From IMG/VR virus record IMGVR_UViG_3300040786_000030, positions 124,001 through 188,000 of that record: DNA of 64,000 bases. One strand, written 5' to 3'. The DNA is from a virus. Position numbers and translations under genes: made by a program. Shown piece after piece: positions 13,025 to 23,912 of the stretch (within the stretch, counting starts at the first letter, position 1; each line of letters opens with the position of its first letter). Below the pieces are notes generated by a model. The model saw only the letters and a list, made by a program, of their open reading frames with translations, searched no databases and was not told the DNA's origin.

Positions 13025-13950
13025 ATGAATATACTTTTAGTACACATACTTGAATCTTTTTAGGTGAAACTCGAAAACATAATGAAGACACAGGACAAAT
13101 CGCATTTGATTGTCCTGTATGTTCAGGCGAAAAGGTTTAATAGATGGTGATGGTAAAGGTAATCTAGAGATTAATTACAATAGGAATATGTTTAAATGTT
13201 GGGCTTGCCCTGACACTAACTACATGCATGGCCCTGTAATTAAATTATTAAAAAACATGGTACACCTAAAAACACTAGAGACTACTTGCTAGTAAAACCA
13301 GATGCTGATATAATAATTTCTAAAGAAAAGAAGAAATAATCGTTGAACTTCAGAGGGTTATCAAAAACTTTCAGATTGTACACCTAAAGACTATGGTTAT
13401 GCTAACGCTATGTATTATTTAAAATCTAGGGTATAACCAATGATATAATAAAAGAATTTAATATTGGTTATACTACACGTGGACCTTTATAATAGAATAA
13501 TAATCCCATCATATGATTTAAATGGTGATTTAAATTATTTTATCGCTAGATGGTACCCAAAAGAATACAATAAACTTAAATACATCAACCCAAAAGCTGA
13601 AAAGCAAGAGATAATTTTCAATATTGGCAAATTAAATTTAGATGCTACAATATATCTTGTAGAAGGTGTAACTGACCATATAGTAACACCTAATTCAATA
13701 CCATTATTGGGTAAGGTTATATCGTCAGATTTATTAGAATTATTACACGATAAAGCTCAAGGGTTAATTGTGATTCTTTTGATGGTGATGCGTATATAGA
13801 TGCAAAAATATTATACAAAAGCTAAATTTTGGTGATTTAACTGATAGAATTAGAATTTGTGTACCATCAGAAGATTATGACCCATCAAAAATATTTGAAA
13901 AGTTTGGTAATGCTGGTATAGTAAACCTTTACGTAGTAGCCATAAATTAA
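13025..13950 (+). CDS. DnaG-like DNA primase
   Basis: Short primase with an N-terminal zinc finger (FDCPVCSGE ... MFKCWACPD, CxxC twice) and a TOPRIM domain. EGVTDH (about residue 220) supplies the TOPRIM Glu, and FDGDAYIDAK (reconstructed across a frame change near 13778) the Asp motif. It would make RNA primers for lagging-strand synthesis. Frame changes also occur near 13060, 13132, 13260, 13330 and 13430. The start is the first ATG after the promoter box. Context with RuvC, RecB-type nuclease and SbcCD supports a replication/recombination operon. Confidence 0.8.
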
Positions 13951-14018
13951 ACTACTTAGAATTATAATAAAATGTTGTTACTTTTATAAAATAATCGTAT
14001 GTTTGCAATAAAAAACAT

Positions 14019-14797
14019 ATGAGTAAAGCAAAACTATGGGTTGGTCCAGTTTATTTAGAACCAATAGCACATAAATATATACATAGAGAAACGAATAAGA
14101 AATATTCATCTGTTACTACAACTCTTTCTTCAATCGAACCACATTTTGACGTGGAAGGTGTATCAGCTGCTATCGTAAAACAACAGGATAGTGCAAAACA
14201 AGAAAGATATATTGACTAACACAAATGCAGATAATAGATTATTGGCAAATGCTTAACGATGAGGCAAATGTTTATGGTACCATGGTACATGATATAGTAG
14301 AAAGATATTTATTGGCTGATAAGTGGTATTTCCCACCTGATACTGAAGAAGGAAAATTTGAACAAAAGTAATTGATGGGTATAATAGCCTTGAAATTGAT
14401 GAAGGTATAGCTGTTTGGCCAGAACGTATACCATTTGCTGAGCAATATGAATTAGCTGGTATGTCAGATTTAATTATCGATATTGATGATGTATATTTTG
14501 ATGTTTTGGACCATAAACCAATAGAGTATTTAATTTTATAACCCATTTGGTAATGAAACTTTATATAAACCGTTTGACCATTTGCAAGCATGTCAATGGT
14601 CTATTTATACATTACAATTAAGTGTTTATGCTTATATGTATGAATTAGAATTCCTAAACGTAAATGTCGTCAAATAGTGGTATTATATTGGGATAAAACT
14701 AAAGATACTTTTGAGAAGATACATATTATGTTCCTCAAGCACGAAGCAAAAAAAATTAATTGAATTACATCATTATAACCTTATGAAAAATGGTTAA
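14019..14797 (+). CDS. PD-(D/E)XK nuclease of the RecB/Cas4-like type
   Basis: Reconstructed across frame changes near 14215, 14370, 14530 and 14660. Motifs in order: GTMVHDIVERYL (His motif), LAGMSDLIIDIDD (Asp), VLDHKTN (DxK), and HLQACQWSIYTLQLSVYAY (Gln-Leu-Tyr motif of RecB-family nucleases). It probably degrades or trims DNA during replication. The last codons (FLKHEAKK...HHYNLMKNG, stop at 14795-14797) are duplicated 1.5 kb downstream, where the ancestral ending MKNK survives. The copy attached to the gene uses different synonymous codons (TTC CTC AAG CAC for Phe Leu Lys His). Confidence 0.75.
14741..14791 (+). repeat. Left copy of a direct repeat flanking the HNH cassette
   Basis: About 49 bases from GAAGCAAAAAAA to CCTTATGAAAAAT recur at 16291-16340, differing only in the length of an A run. 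The repeat is the 3' end of the nuclease coding sequence. Confidence 0.9.
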
Positions 14798-15445
14798 AAA
14801 AATCTTTTGATATCTCGATTAAAATAAGAACATAATGGTTGGAGATTACTGAAGTGATTTAATTTCAGTAACTCTTCTTCTGTTATTGCTGATGAACTAG
14901 GTATTATGTGGTCAATATCCCAACCATATTCTGGTGTACCGTTGTATAAACCATAATTATCCCATATCATCCACGGTTAAAACCTTGATTCAAGGTATTT
15001 TCTAAATTCTTTAATACTGCAACTTAATATTTTATTTGTTGTGTTATTTTTATCAAAACCATTTCGTTTAATAGAGTTTCTTATTAAACATCTAATATAT
15101 TTGATAATTTAAAAAGAAAATCGGTTTTACTACGTTCTTTAATATATTCGTTATAGTAATTAGGTCTTTTTTTCTAACTATCTTTTTTAGTTTCTTTAAC
15201 TTTATTTGGATTATTTTTAAACCACTCTTTTAGAATTTTGTTAGTTTCTAAATTATTTTTAACCCACTCTTTTTACGAATAATTTCTTTTTCTGATTTAG
15301 CTAAATCTTTTAAAATAATTTGGGTTGTTCTTAACCCAATTTGATTGTAATTTTTTATTTTTTCTTTATTTTTTTCTCTGTATTCCTTATTATATAAACG
15401 TTTGGCTTCTTTACGTTCTTCTTCGGTTAAATATTTTTTATTCAT
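14794..15445 (-). CDS. HNH homing-type endonuclease (minus strand)
   Basis: Starts MNKKYLTEEERKEAKRLYNK at 15445. After frame changes near 15265, 15173, 15090 and 14975 it ends with a clear HNH core: EYGWDIDHIIPSSSA, then LNHFSNLQPLCSYFNRD. The DH, the second H and the N are the expected metal and catalytic residues. Its stop overlaps the convergent stop of the nuclease gene. Together with the upstream minus-strand ATPase it forms an insertion bounded by a direct repeat, so a homing role is likely. Confidence 0.8.
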
Positions 15446-16202
15446 TTGTATCTTTATTTATTAATGTTCTTAAGTATTCAGATAATGATAAATCTAAAAT
15501 TAATAATTTTTTCGTTAAATTAATATATAATTCATCATTTACTCTAAAACTTAACAAATGGTCTTTATTTAATTTTATTTCTGGTGAGTCCTCCAAATCC
15601 ATCTCAATTTTAAATGTTTCAGAATCCACAATGAGTTTATATTCTTCATATTTTTAATGTTTTCTTCATCTATACTCCAGTGTAAATTATTTTAATAAAA
15701 TTATTTTCATTATCGTTAAATAAATTATTAAAAATGAACTCCCTTTTGTTAGAAGATGCTATGATTAATTTAGAGTTAAATTGACTACTTAATACTGGTA
15801 TGGTATATGATATTATATCATCTAAACGATTAATAAACATGCATTATCGATAATGACATGTGTAATTGCAACCTCTTAAACCATCTAAAGTTGAAGCTAT
15901 TTTATTAAATTACCATTTTCTAATTGTAATGTAGAAACAGTATCTTTTATTTTTTTAAATCTGATATTCTACCATCAAGTCTAATTTTATTTAATAGATG
16001 TTTAGCTGAGGCTAATTTTTCTGTGAATAAAATAATTGTGTTATTACTAGTATTATTTTGTTCTAATAAAGTTTCTATGATAAATTCTGCTAAAACAGTT
16101 GAAACACCCATCTGTCTAGAGTGTTTTATAAGTGAAAATTTATTAGTATGTAAAGATTCTAATAGTGTTGTTTGATAATTTTAATTTCATTGTAATACAT
16201 TT
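15438..16202 (-). CDS. Terminase-like ATPase fragment with C-terminal ribbon-helix-helix-like segment (minus strand)
   Basis: Begins MYYNEIKIIKQ at 16202. The stretch KHSRQMGVSTVLAEFIIETL matches the deviant Walker A region of phage large terminases (RQxGxST). The family-typical FTEKLASAKHLLNKIR and a possible Walker B (VIIDNA) follow. There is no nuclease domain; instead the C-terminus (LLSFRVNDELY...LDLSLSEYLRTLINK) looks like a ribbon-helix-helix DNA-binding unit. Frame changes lie near 16165, 15955, 15905, 15865, 15840, 15680 and 15655. The stop overlaps the ATG of the HNH gene, so the two are a coupled pair. Confidence 0.55.
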
Positions 16203-16238
16203 TAAAAATTTGTTATACAAATAAATATGTGTAAAATC

Positions 16239-16269
16239 TTGTAAAGACCAAAATTATTTGGTATATTTG
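16239..16269 (+). promoter_or_regulatory. Host-like promoter (TTG, 19-20 bases, TATATTTG)
   Basis: TTG at 16239 and TATATTTG at 16262-16269 lie upstream of the gene-end remnant and the ClpP gene. Confidence 0.55.
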
Positions 16270-16280
16270 TATTTCGATAG

Positions 16281-16346
16281 TTTTTAAAACATGAAGCAAA
16301 AAAATTAATTGAATTACATCATTATAACCTTATGAAAAATAAATAA
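16281..16346 (+). pseudogene. 3' remnant of the RecB-type nuclease gene (right copy of the direct repeat)
   Basis: Encodes FLKHEAKKLIELHHYNLMKN then Lys and TAA at 16344-16346, in one intact frame. It matches the nuclease C-terminus at 14729-14797. The first codons differ synonymously from the upstream copy (TTT TTA AAA CAT here) and use the AT-rich codons typical of this genome. It is probably the original gene end, cut off by the HNH cassette. Confidence 0.8.
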
Positions 16347-16905
16347 ATGGATATAGATTTTAAATTAGAAGATAGAAATATTTTTCTATCGGAACAAATA
16401 ACTCAAGAGTCGGTTAAGTCTGTAATCGAAAAATAATTTTAATAAATGAATCAGATAAAGAATTAACTAAAAAAAGCTAAAAGATTTGGGTTTAAATATA
16501 AAAGTAGTCCAATTGTAATCTACATTGACTCATATGGTGGAAGTGTTTACCAATGTCTTGGGTTAATATCGGTAATGATGAATTCTAAAACTAAAATACA
16601 TACAATTTGTTGGTGTAGCTATGAGTGCTGGGTTTATGATATTAATTTCTGGACATAAAAGATTTTCATATAAACATTCAACACTATTGTATCATCAAGC
16701 TAGTAGTTTTAGTAGTGGTGAACTTAAAAAGATAGAGGAAGATGTTGAAGAAATGAAGATTACAAACACTATTAGAAATAATAGTGTTAAGTAGAACAAA
16801 TATAACTAAAGCTAGATTAACTAGAGTCTATGTTGAGAAAATAGATTGGTTTATTAGTGCGGATGAAGGTTAGAGTATAAAATAATTAATAAAATTTTAG
16901 GGTAA
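16347..16905 (+). CDS. ClpP-family protease, first paralogue
   Basis: Serine protease of the ClpP/crotonase fold. Visible are the glycine-rich strand (IYIDSYGGSVYQCLGLI), the nucleophile region VAMSAGFMI (Ser), YHQAS (His) and the C-terminal EKIDWFISADEA (Asp) followed by YKIINKILG. The full triad is present. Frame changes lie near 16430, 16475, 16607, 16785 and 16868. Its stop overlaps the next ATG (TAATG at 16903-16907). A second ClpP is encoded at 40433. With a host unfoldase it could degrade tagged or misfolded proteins, or it could process virion proteins. Confidence 0.75.
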
Positions 16906-17857
16906 TGGTAAAAAAATAGTACATCTTGCAGATATTCACATTAGAACAATGAGAATGCATTCTGAATATTTAGATAGTTTTAAAAGTTTAATGGTAGATT
17001 TAAGAGAACTTTAAAAGATTATGAGAGAGAAGAAATTAGATTGTTGTTGCTGGTGATTTGGTTCATCAGAAGATAATTGTATCTAATGAACAAATAATGT
17101 TGGGTGCTTGGTTCTTAAGGAAATTAGAGGAAATTGCACCAGTTGTTCTTATTGCTGGTAATCATGATTTATTAGAAAACAATAAAGACCGTATGGATTC
17201 ATTGACACCAATGGTCCAATTTTTACCAGATAAAGAGATTAATTATTTTAAAGAGTCTAAGTGTTATTTAGATAATAATATAGTATGGTGTGTTTATTCT
17301 ATTTTTGAGGAAAACGCTAAACCAGATATTGAATCTGCTAGAGTACAATTTGGTGATGATAAAACATATATTGGATTATATCATGCAGCACTACTTAACG
17401 CTAAAACCGATATTGGTTATGAAATAGACCATGGTGCTGGGTTAGAGATTTTGATGGTTGTGATATTGCTATGTTGGGTGATATTCATAAAAGACAATCA
17501 TTCAACCATAAAGGTATTATAATCGCCTACCCAAGTTCACTAATACAACAAAACTTTGGTGAAAATATCAGTGGGCATGGTTTTTATTGTGGATGTTGAG
17601 CAAAAAATTTTACTGAGCATGATGTTGAAAATAAAACACCATACTACCAATTTAAGATAAAATCAATTGATGATATTGAAACTGGTTCTGAAAAATTAAC
17701 AAATGGGTAGATATATTAAACAACCAAAATATTTTTATTTCATTTATGGTGAATTAGGTTATTTTGGCCCTTACTTAAAAAACCAGATGGTTATACTAAT
17801 ATTAAAAAATTTAAATTAGTTGAAATAGTTGATGAAAATAAAATAATAGAAAAATAA
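16905..17857 (+). CDS. SbcD/Mre11-like nuclease subunit (T4 gp47 type)
   Basis: Calcineurin-like metallophosphoesterase. Motifs in order: LADIHIR (DxH), VVAGDLVH (GDxxH), VVLIAGNHDLLE (GNHD), YHAAL and MLGDIHKRQ (GDxH). These are the metal ligands of Mre11/SbcD. It pairs with the SbcC-like ATPase two genes downstream to process DNA ends in recombination-dependent replication. Frame changes occur near 17012, 17040, 17447, 17595, 17700 and 17775. Confidence 0.85.
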
Positions 17858-17868
17858 AATAAAATATA

Positions 17869-18114
17869 ATGACATTAAGCGAATTAAAAGGGTTTATAAA
17901 TAACCTACCAGAAGAAATGGGTGAATTTACGGTTGTAAATGGTGAAGTTAGGTACTTAGATGTAGAAGACGAAAATAGTGCGGTATATCGCTTAGATAAA
18001 CCAATAATAGCATTATATGTTGACGAGAAGGATGAAGAAATTTGTTTTTTCCACCAAACGCAAGATGACGTAAAAGAAATGTTAGTAAAAGACGATAAAA
18101 ATGGTACTGAATAA
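17869..18114 (+). CDS. Small acidic hypothetical protein between sbcD and sbcC homologues
   Basis: Intact 81-residue frame starting MTLSELKGFINNLPEEMGEF, acidic, no membrane segment or known motif. Its 3' end overlaps the next gene's ATG at 18102 by 13 bases, so it is in the same transcription unit as the SbcCD pair. Confidence 0.7.
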   Translation: MTLSELKGFINNLPEEMGEFTVVNGEVRYLDVEDENSAVYRLDKPIIALYVDEKDEEICFFHQTQDDVKEMLVKDDKNGTE

Positions 18115-20727
18115 AAAATTAGAGAAAGAGATATTAGATTATTGTTTAGTTAATAATATTATTAATGTTGATAAATTTTAAATGATATTATTAGTCGAGG
18201 ATTTACGATAGCAAATACGGTAATAATCCAAAGTTTACTAATAATGTTTTAGATAAAACCGTGTAATTGAGGAAATAAATCCATTACCGTTAGAAGTAAC
18301 TGACCCGATTAAAAGGTTAAGGAGATAAAAGAAAAGATTAATAAAGTAATTGAAACTGGTGAATTAACAAAAATACCAAAAGAATATTTTGGTAAAATAT
18401 GTATGGGGAATAATTTAAATGTGGTCTTACTATACCACCATATTCTAAAATTAAAGTTTATTGGGACGAAAAAGCTGAAAATTATAGTAGAGCAGCTAAA
18501 AATAAGATAACTAATTATTTTGCCACTAAATATGGTGTGAGTAAAAATAATATAAACGTCCAATATAGGCGAGTTATGGTTAATGGTAATGGTGATACTA
18601 TTGAGGTTACGGGTGCTGGTATTGAAAATATCATGGATATAAATTATCAGCGTTCATTAATGAAAGAGGTCTTGAAAAGAGACGAAAAGACCGTTGATTT
18701 TAATCGTTTAATTATGTTAGATGAAAAGTTAATGCTGAGTTAAACGTTGATTTAAATGCTCCACAACAAAGGAATTGGACTGTTAAATGGCTTATGGTTG
18801 ATAATTTCTTATCTTTGGTGAGAATAACTATTTACCATTCAGTAAACTAAAAGGGTTAACCATAGTAAATTCAATACCTGAAAATCAAGGTGGTAAAACA
18901 ACGTTAACGATTGACGCTATTAAATTTTTATTACATGGTAATACCACAAAACCGATACTAATGATGAAATTTTAATACATTTAGTGGTAAGAATGATTTA
19001 GTTGTACGTGGTATGATTGATATTGAAGGTGATGAAATAATTATTGAACGTAAGATGAAGCGTTCAGCTAAAAAAGATGGTGGTTGGAATATAACGAATA
19101 GAGTAAACTATTATAAATTATTACCTGATGGTGAGGAAGACCCATTAAACGAAGAAGATTCAGAAGCAAACAACTAAAAAAATAAGGGAAAGTGTAGGTA
19201 GTGAGAAAGATTTTGAAATGTTAGTTTTAGCTACCGAGAAAAACTTAGAGGATTTAATTGGTTTAACAACTACTGAGTCTGGTAAAGTGTTAACTAGACT
19301 TATAGGTTTAGAAATATTAGAATTAAAGGAAACAGCTGCTAGAGCTATGTATAATGAGTTTCTAGAAGAAAAATCAAATAGTTATGATGTAATTACTTTG
19401 GGTGATGAAATTGAGGATTCTGAAAAAATTATTGAAAGTACAAACTTATTTTCACATTTAACAAAAGTTAGCTGAAAATAAAACTAATATTGGTTTATTA
19501 AGTCTGGAAAATGATAGATTATTAAATAGTAAGGAAAAAATAGATGTTACAATTTTGAATTGAACCCATCTAAATTAGATGGTGATATTAAAATATTAAT
19601 TGAAAATGGTATTACTTTATCTGAAAAGTTAAAAAAATAAAGTTAGAGATTGATAATTTTGGTTTAATTGATTTTGATGAAGATAAGTTACATGGGTTAA
19701 ATAAATTATATAACGAAAAATTTACTGAAAAGGCATTAAAGAAGCAGACCTTAATAGATTAAATAAAGTTATTACTGATTTAATTTCTGGTGGTATTTGT
19801 CAGTCTTGTAATAGGAAGCTAGATGATGTAGATAATACAGAACATATAAAATCTCATGAATTAGAGGTAAAAAAAATAGAAAATAATATATTTATTATTG
19901 TAACCCTATTAAATACCACTAAATTATCTATTGACCATTTAAATGAAACTAAATTATTAATTGATAATAGGTTAGATTTAGATAAAGATAGAGCTGAAGT
20001 TGAAATGGGTTCATTAAAATACAATAACTGACAAGAAAAATGATTTAAAGAAATATAACCTTAATTTAAGTGCTATTGAATTAAATAGGAAAATCGATTC
20101 TGAGGTATCTAAAATTAAAACTGATTTGATAGTTTGTGAGTATTCTAAGACTGAAACAATTACAAGCTTAGAACGAGTTTCTAGAGATATTACATTAAAT
20201 GAGGCAAACGTAATAAACAAAACTAAATTAATTGATACAATAAAGAAAGAAGAAGAAGTTGATAAAATATATAAAACATATATTGAGTTGGTTGGTAAAA
20301 AAGGTATTAGTAAATTAGTACTTCGTTCTGTTTTACCAATAATAAATTCTGAAATGGAAAGATTATTAGAAGATGTTTGTGATTTTGCTGTTGAAATTTT
20401 TATTGATGATAAAAATAATGTACAGTTTCTGATAGTTAAAACGGTGTAACTAAAAACTTAAGTCTGGTAGTGGATTAGAAAAAACTATTGCTAGTATAGC
20501 TTTAAGGTGTGTTCTAGGTAAAATATCAACATTACCTATGCCTAACTTTATCACCTTTGACGAAGTATTAGGTAAAATAGCCCAAGTTAATTTAGAAACC
20601 TAAAACAACTTTTGATAAAATTAAAGATATGTATGAAATTGTTTTCTTTATTACGCACAATGATAGTGTTAAAGATTGGTCCACTACTATATTAACAGTT
20701 ATTAAGGAAAACGATATTTCAAAATAA
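18102..20727 (+). CDS. SbcC/Rad50-like ATPase (T4 gp46 type), frameshifted, with N-terminal extension
   Basis: The core begins WLMVDNFLSFGENNYLPF, the usual SbcC start. Walker A follows (ENQGGKTTLT), then a long coiled-coil-rich middle with a CxxC hook (GGICQSCNRKL near 19792-19825). The ABC signature is SGSGLEKTIASIALR, Walker B is NFITFDEVLG, and the H-loop is FITHND. About 220 residues upstream read into this core without a clear stop and may be an extension or a fused small gene. Many single-base frame changes. It works with the SbcD subunit on DNA ends. Confidence 0.85.
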
Positions 20728-20762
20728 CATTAAAATAACGATACTAATTAAATATATTATCG

Positions 20763-20770
20763 TATATTTG
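20763..20770 (+). promoter_or_regulatory. Host-like promoter -7 box TATATTTG
   Basis: Lies 18 bases before the ATG at 20788 in the gap after the SbcC gene. Confidence 0.45.
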
Positions 20771-20787
20771 TTAAAAGATTATTATAT

Positions 20788-21244
20788 ATGAAATTTAGAA
20801 ATTACTGTGTTATTATTTTAGGTAACACATCTGATGCAATAAGTGAAATTGAAAAGTTAGTGATAGTAAAATAAACATCCTTGATGCTAAGGGTGTTTAT
20901 ATCGCAACATTACATCAAAAGTCTCACCAAAGAGATTACCAATTTTTTATTTTAAATAAAAGAAGTTTTTTTGTTTTGATTTAAACGAAAATAATTCTGG
21001 GTTTAACATAACTAGAAAACCAGTTCATGATGGATTATTTGAATTCATAAATGAAGCTGATTTAATTGAAAAAAAAAGAATCAGATACACCAATAATTAA
21101 AGTAAAAGAGATTAATGAAGATGATATTAATAAGATGAGTATTAATGAAAAAAAGAAATGTTCGATAAAATATTAGATAAAGGTGCTGATAAACTAACCG
21201 AAAATGATAAGAAGATAATACCTTTTGATAAAATAAAGAGTTAA
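20788..21244 (+). CDS. Hypothetical protein of about 150 residues
   Basis: Reconstructed from ATG 20788 (MKFRNYCVIILGNTSDAISE) through frame changes near 20862, 20965, 21070 and 21155 to a TAA at 21242. Mixed alpha/beta N-terminus and a charged, Lys/Glu/Asp-rich C-terminal tail ending IIPFDKIKS. It has its own host-like promoter upstream. No family recognised. Confidence 0.5.
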
Positions 21245-21249
21245 AGGCA

Positions 21250-21279
21250 TTGACTTTATGAATATTTGTCGTATATTTG
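21250..21279 (+). promoter_or_regulatory. Host-like promoter (TTGAC, 17-18 bases, TATATTTG)
   Basis: TTGAC at 21250 and TATATTTG at 21272-21279, upstream of the sigma factor gene. Confidence 0.6.
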
Positions 21280-21320
21280 TAATACTAACATAACAAAATA
21301 AAAAAAGAATTCAGGAATAA

Positions 21321-22138
21321 ATGAGTACTAAAAATGTAAATTATGACGTTGAAGATAGTATTGGAAAATACTTTAAAGATGTTAGAAAATCAGTTATTTT
21401 AACTTCTAAAGAAGAAGTAGATTTAGCTAAAAGAATTAAAAGGTGATGAAAAGCTGTTGATTTATTAGTAAGTGCAAATTTAAAATTTGTTATTTCTATC
21501 GCCAAAGAATATCAAGGTCAAGGGTTATTACTTTCTGACTTAATAAGTGAAGGTAATTATGGTTTATTAAAAGCTGCTAATAGATTTGACCATACTAGAG
21601 GTTTTAGATTTATTTCTTATGGTGTATGGTGGGTCAGACAAGCAATTTTACAAAGCTTAAACGATAACGCTAGAATGGTTAGATTACCAGCTAATGTTAT
21701 TAATAAATTAAGTTATTTAAACAGGGAAATAGCTAAGTTTGAATTTATAAATGAAAGAGAACCAGTTTATGGTGAAATTTTAGATAAAGATAACGTTAAA
21801 ATGGATTTACTTTATTTCCCTAAATGTGTATCGTTAAATGATGCTATAAATGAAGATGGTGATGAGTTAATTGATTTAATAGCTGATGTTGATTCAGATG
21901 AAAATCAAGTTGATATTGATTACAAAATAAAGGAAGAATTGAATAAAACATTATCAGTATTAGATGATAGAGAAATAATTGAAAATTATTTTGGTATTAA
22001 CACACTTTGAACCCATGACACTTGAAGCAATTGGTGAAATATTCATTAACAAAGGAAAGAATTAGACAAATAAAAGAAAAGGCAATTAGAAAATTAAGGC
22101 ATAACTCGAATGGTTTATTCACATTAATGAATCATTAA
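21321..22138 (+). CDS. RNA polymerase sigma-70 factor (primary-type, Bacteroidota-like)
   Basis: About 272 residues. Region 2 is complete: LLVSANLKFVISIAKEYQGQ (2.1), DLISEGNYGLLKAANRFD (2.2), and GFRFISYGVWWVRQAILQSL (2.3-2.4). Region 3 (RLPANVINKLSYL) and region 4 (LTKERIRQIKEKAIRKLRH) follow. Region 1.1 is absent and the layout is like the short Bacteroidota primary sigma factor. It should redirect host RNA polymerase, probably to one of the promoter classes seen here. Frame changes lie near 21442, 22003 and 22050. A terminator follows. Confidence 0.9.
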
Positions 22139-22142
22139 ATTA

Positions 22143-22168
22143 AAATGGGCCTAATGCCCATTTTTTTA
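22143..22168 (+). terminator. Rho-independent terminator after the sigma gene
   Basis: AATGGGC, four-base loop region, GCCCATT followed by a T run. Confidence 0.85.
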
Positions 22169-22172
22169 TATT

Positions 22173-23291
22173 ATGAAGATAGAATTTAGATACGTAGTTT
22201 TAATAATGGCACTTTCAGTAGCTGGATGTGCCGCATATTTTCAGTTTGGGGTCTTAGTCAATTATTTGCTGGGGCTGCTTTATCTGTTATTTTAATGGCA
22301 TCTGTATTAGAGGTTGCCAAGTTAGTGATAACAACAGCCCTACACTTATTGGGACAAATTAGCTAAATCACTTAGAGGTTATTTAATATTTAGTATTATA
22401 ACTCTTATGTTAATAACTTCAGCTGGTATATATGGTTTCCTATCCAATGCTTACCAAAGACTGCAAATAAATTAGAAATACATGATGGTGAAGTGGGATT
22501 ATTAGATGGTAAAAATTAATATATCAAAAATATTGATAGTAACGATAAAATAATAGCAACTAAAATAACCGCTTAAATCAGTTAAGTGGTCTTAGGACTA
22601 ACCAAGAGGTTAGAATAGATGGCTCCAAATCAAATAGAGATAAAACTGCGATTAGAAATGATATTAAATCGTCTAATAATGAAATACAATCACTATCAAT
22701 TGAAATTAGTGAGTTAAATACTAAAAATAGTGTACTATCAGATTCTATTGGTAAATATGAAATGTTAATATTAGGTGTTAAAAGTAATAGTACTGTTTCT
22801 GGTGAGGTCGGACCGTTAAAATACATTGCAGAACTTTCAGGTGTATCAATGGGTAGAGTTGTTAGTACTTGATATTATTATTAATTTTGTCTTTGACCCA
22901 TTAGCTATTGCGTTAATATTAGTTACCAATAGAATTTTGAATTAGATGGTAAAAAAACACCATTTGAACCAAATTTAGTTGGTGTAACAGAAGTTATTCC
23001 GCAAGTTATGCCGCAAGTTATGCCACAAGTTATGCCGCAAGTTATAGATGATGCTGTAAATGATGGTGTAACAGAAGTTATGCTGCAAGTTATGCCGCAA
23101 GTTATGCCGCAAGTTATAGATGAGGGTACAAATGAGGGTACAATTGAGGGTACAATTGAGGGGTAAGTGATATTCCACCAACTAGAAAAGTAGGATTAGA
23201 TTAGAGGATATCAAAGAAAAACCCAAATTATAGAGGTTATTCAGTACCAATACCAGCCGCTAGACCAAATAACGGAATTTCTAGAGTTTAA
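22173..23291 (+). CDS. Membrane protein with coiled coil and MPQV repeats
   Basis: Starts MKIEFRYVVLIMALSVAGCA. Two or three N-terminal membrane helices (to about residue 90) are followed by a Ser/Asn/Glu-rich coiled coil (about 140-220). Another hydrophobic helix comes next (LILLLIFVFDPLAIALILV). The tail contains a degenerate PQVM repeat and ends in NNGISRV. The topology resembles DUF4407-type phage membrane proteins, but this is only a topological match. Several frame changes; the stop is at 23289. Confidence 0.6.
22993..23115 (+). repeat. 12-bp tandem repeat array (CAAGTTATGCCG)
   Basis: About four copies at 22999-23045 and three more at 23085-23115, encoding PQVM units. The two blocks are separated by a partly repeated GATGATGCTGTAAATGATGG-type spacer. 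Likely to vary in copy number. Confidence 0.85.
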
Positions 23292-23303
23292 ATAATATTA
23301 ATT

Positions 23304-23912
23304 ATGAAAATAGATGATAGATTTTATTACCTATTGGTAATTTTATTAAAGTTGAGAGTATTAAAAAAAAGATAATAATAGGTGATACTTTTAATCATGA
23401 TATGCAACATGTTATTAGTTGGACGCATAGGTATAATGGTGAATATAAAAAAACAGCACCATTTACTATAGGTAAAGATGGTGTAATTTATAAACACTTT
23501 AACCTAAATATCAATCATTATATTTTAACGATTTAGATTTAGATAAGAACAGTATTCTTATTTTATTAGAAAATGATGGTTGGTTAATTAAAATGAAGAA
23601 CAAAATAATTTTATTTCATGGTTAGGGTATATTTATAATGGGAAGATATTTTTAATCGAGGATGGAAGGGTTATAATTATTGGTGTGGTTATAGTGAAAA
23701 ACAAATGGTTTCATTAATTTTTTTAGTTAGAAAGTTAAGTAAAGAGTTTTCATACCATTAAACGCTATGAGACATAATACTAAAGTTGAAGAAATAGATG
23801 ATTCTATTGGTATTGTTTATAAAAGTAACTTAAAAGTTATTATACTGATTTAAACCCATCTTTTGATTTTGAATATTTTGCAAATAATATTAATATAAAA
23901 AATAGAGTAATT
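23304..23912 (+). CDS. Probable N-acetylmuramoyl-L-alanine amidase
   Basis: Reconstructed from ATG 23304 (MKIDDRFY). GDTFNHDMQHVISWTHR supplies a His-rich zinc-site region, then APFTIGKDGVIYKHFNPKY and SILILLENDGWL follow. This is the order seen in amidase_2-type cell-wall amidases. It would cut the peptide stem from glycan strands and take part in lysis or entry. Frame changes near 23330, 23512, 23590, 23660, 23750 and 23838. The end is uncertain because the frame runs on into the next gene; a stop just before 23905 was probably lost to an indel. Confidence 0.55.

Noticed and set aside
14741-16340. Transposon insertion with target-site duplication
   Set aside because: The repeat is about 50 bp and matches a gene end with synonymous recoding next to it; there are no terminal inverted repeats or transposase. 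A homing-type element fits better.
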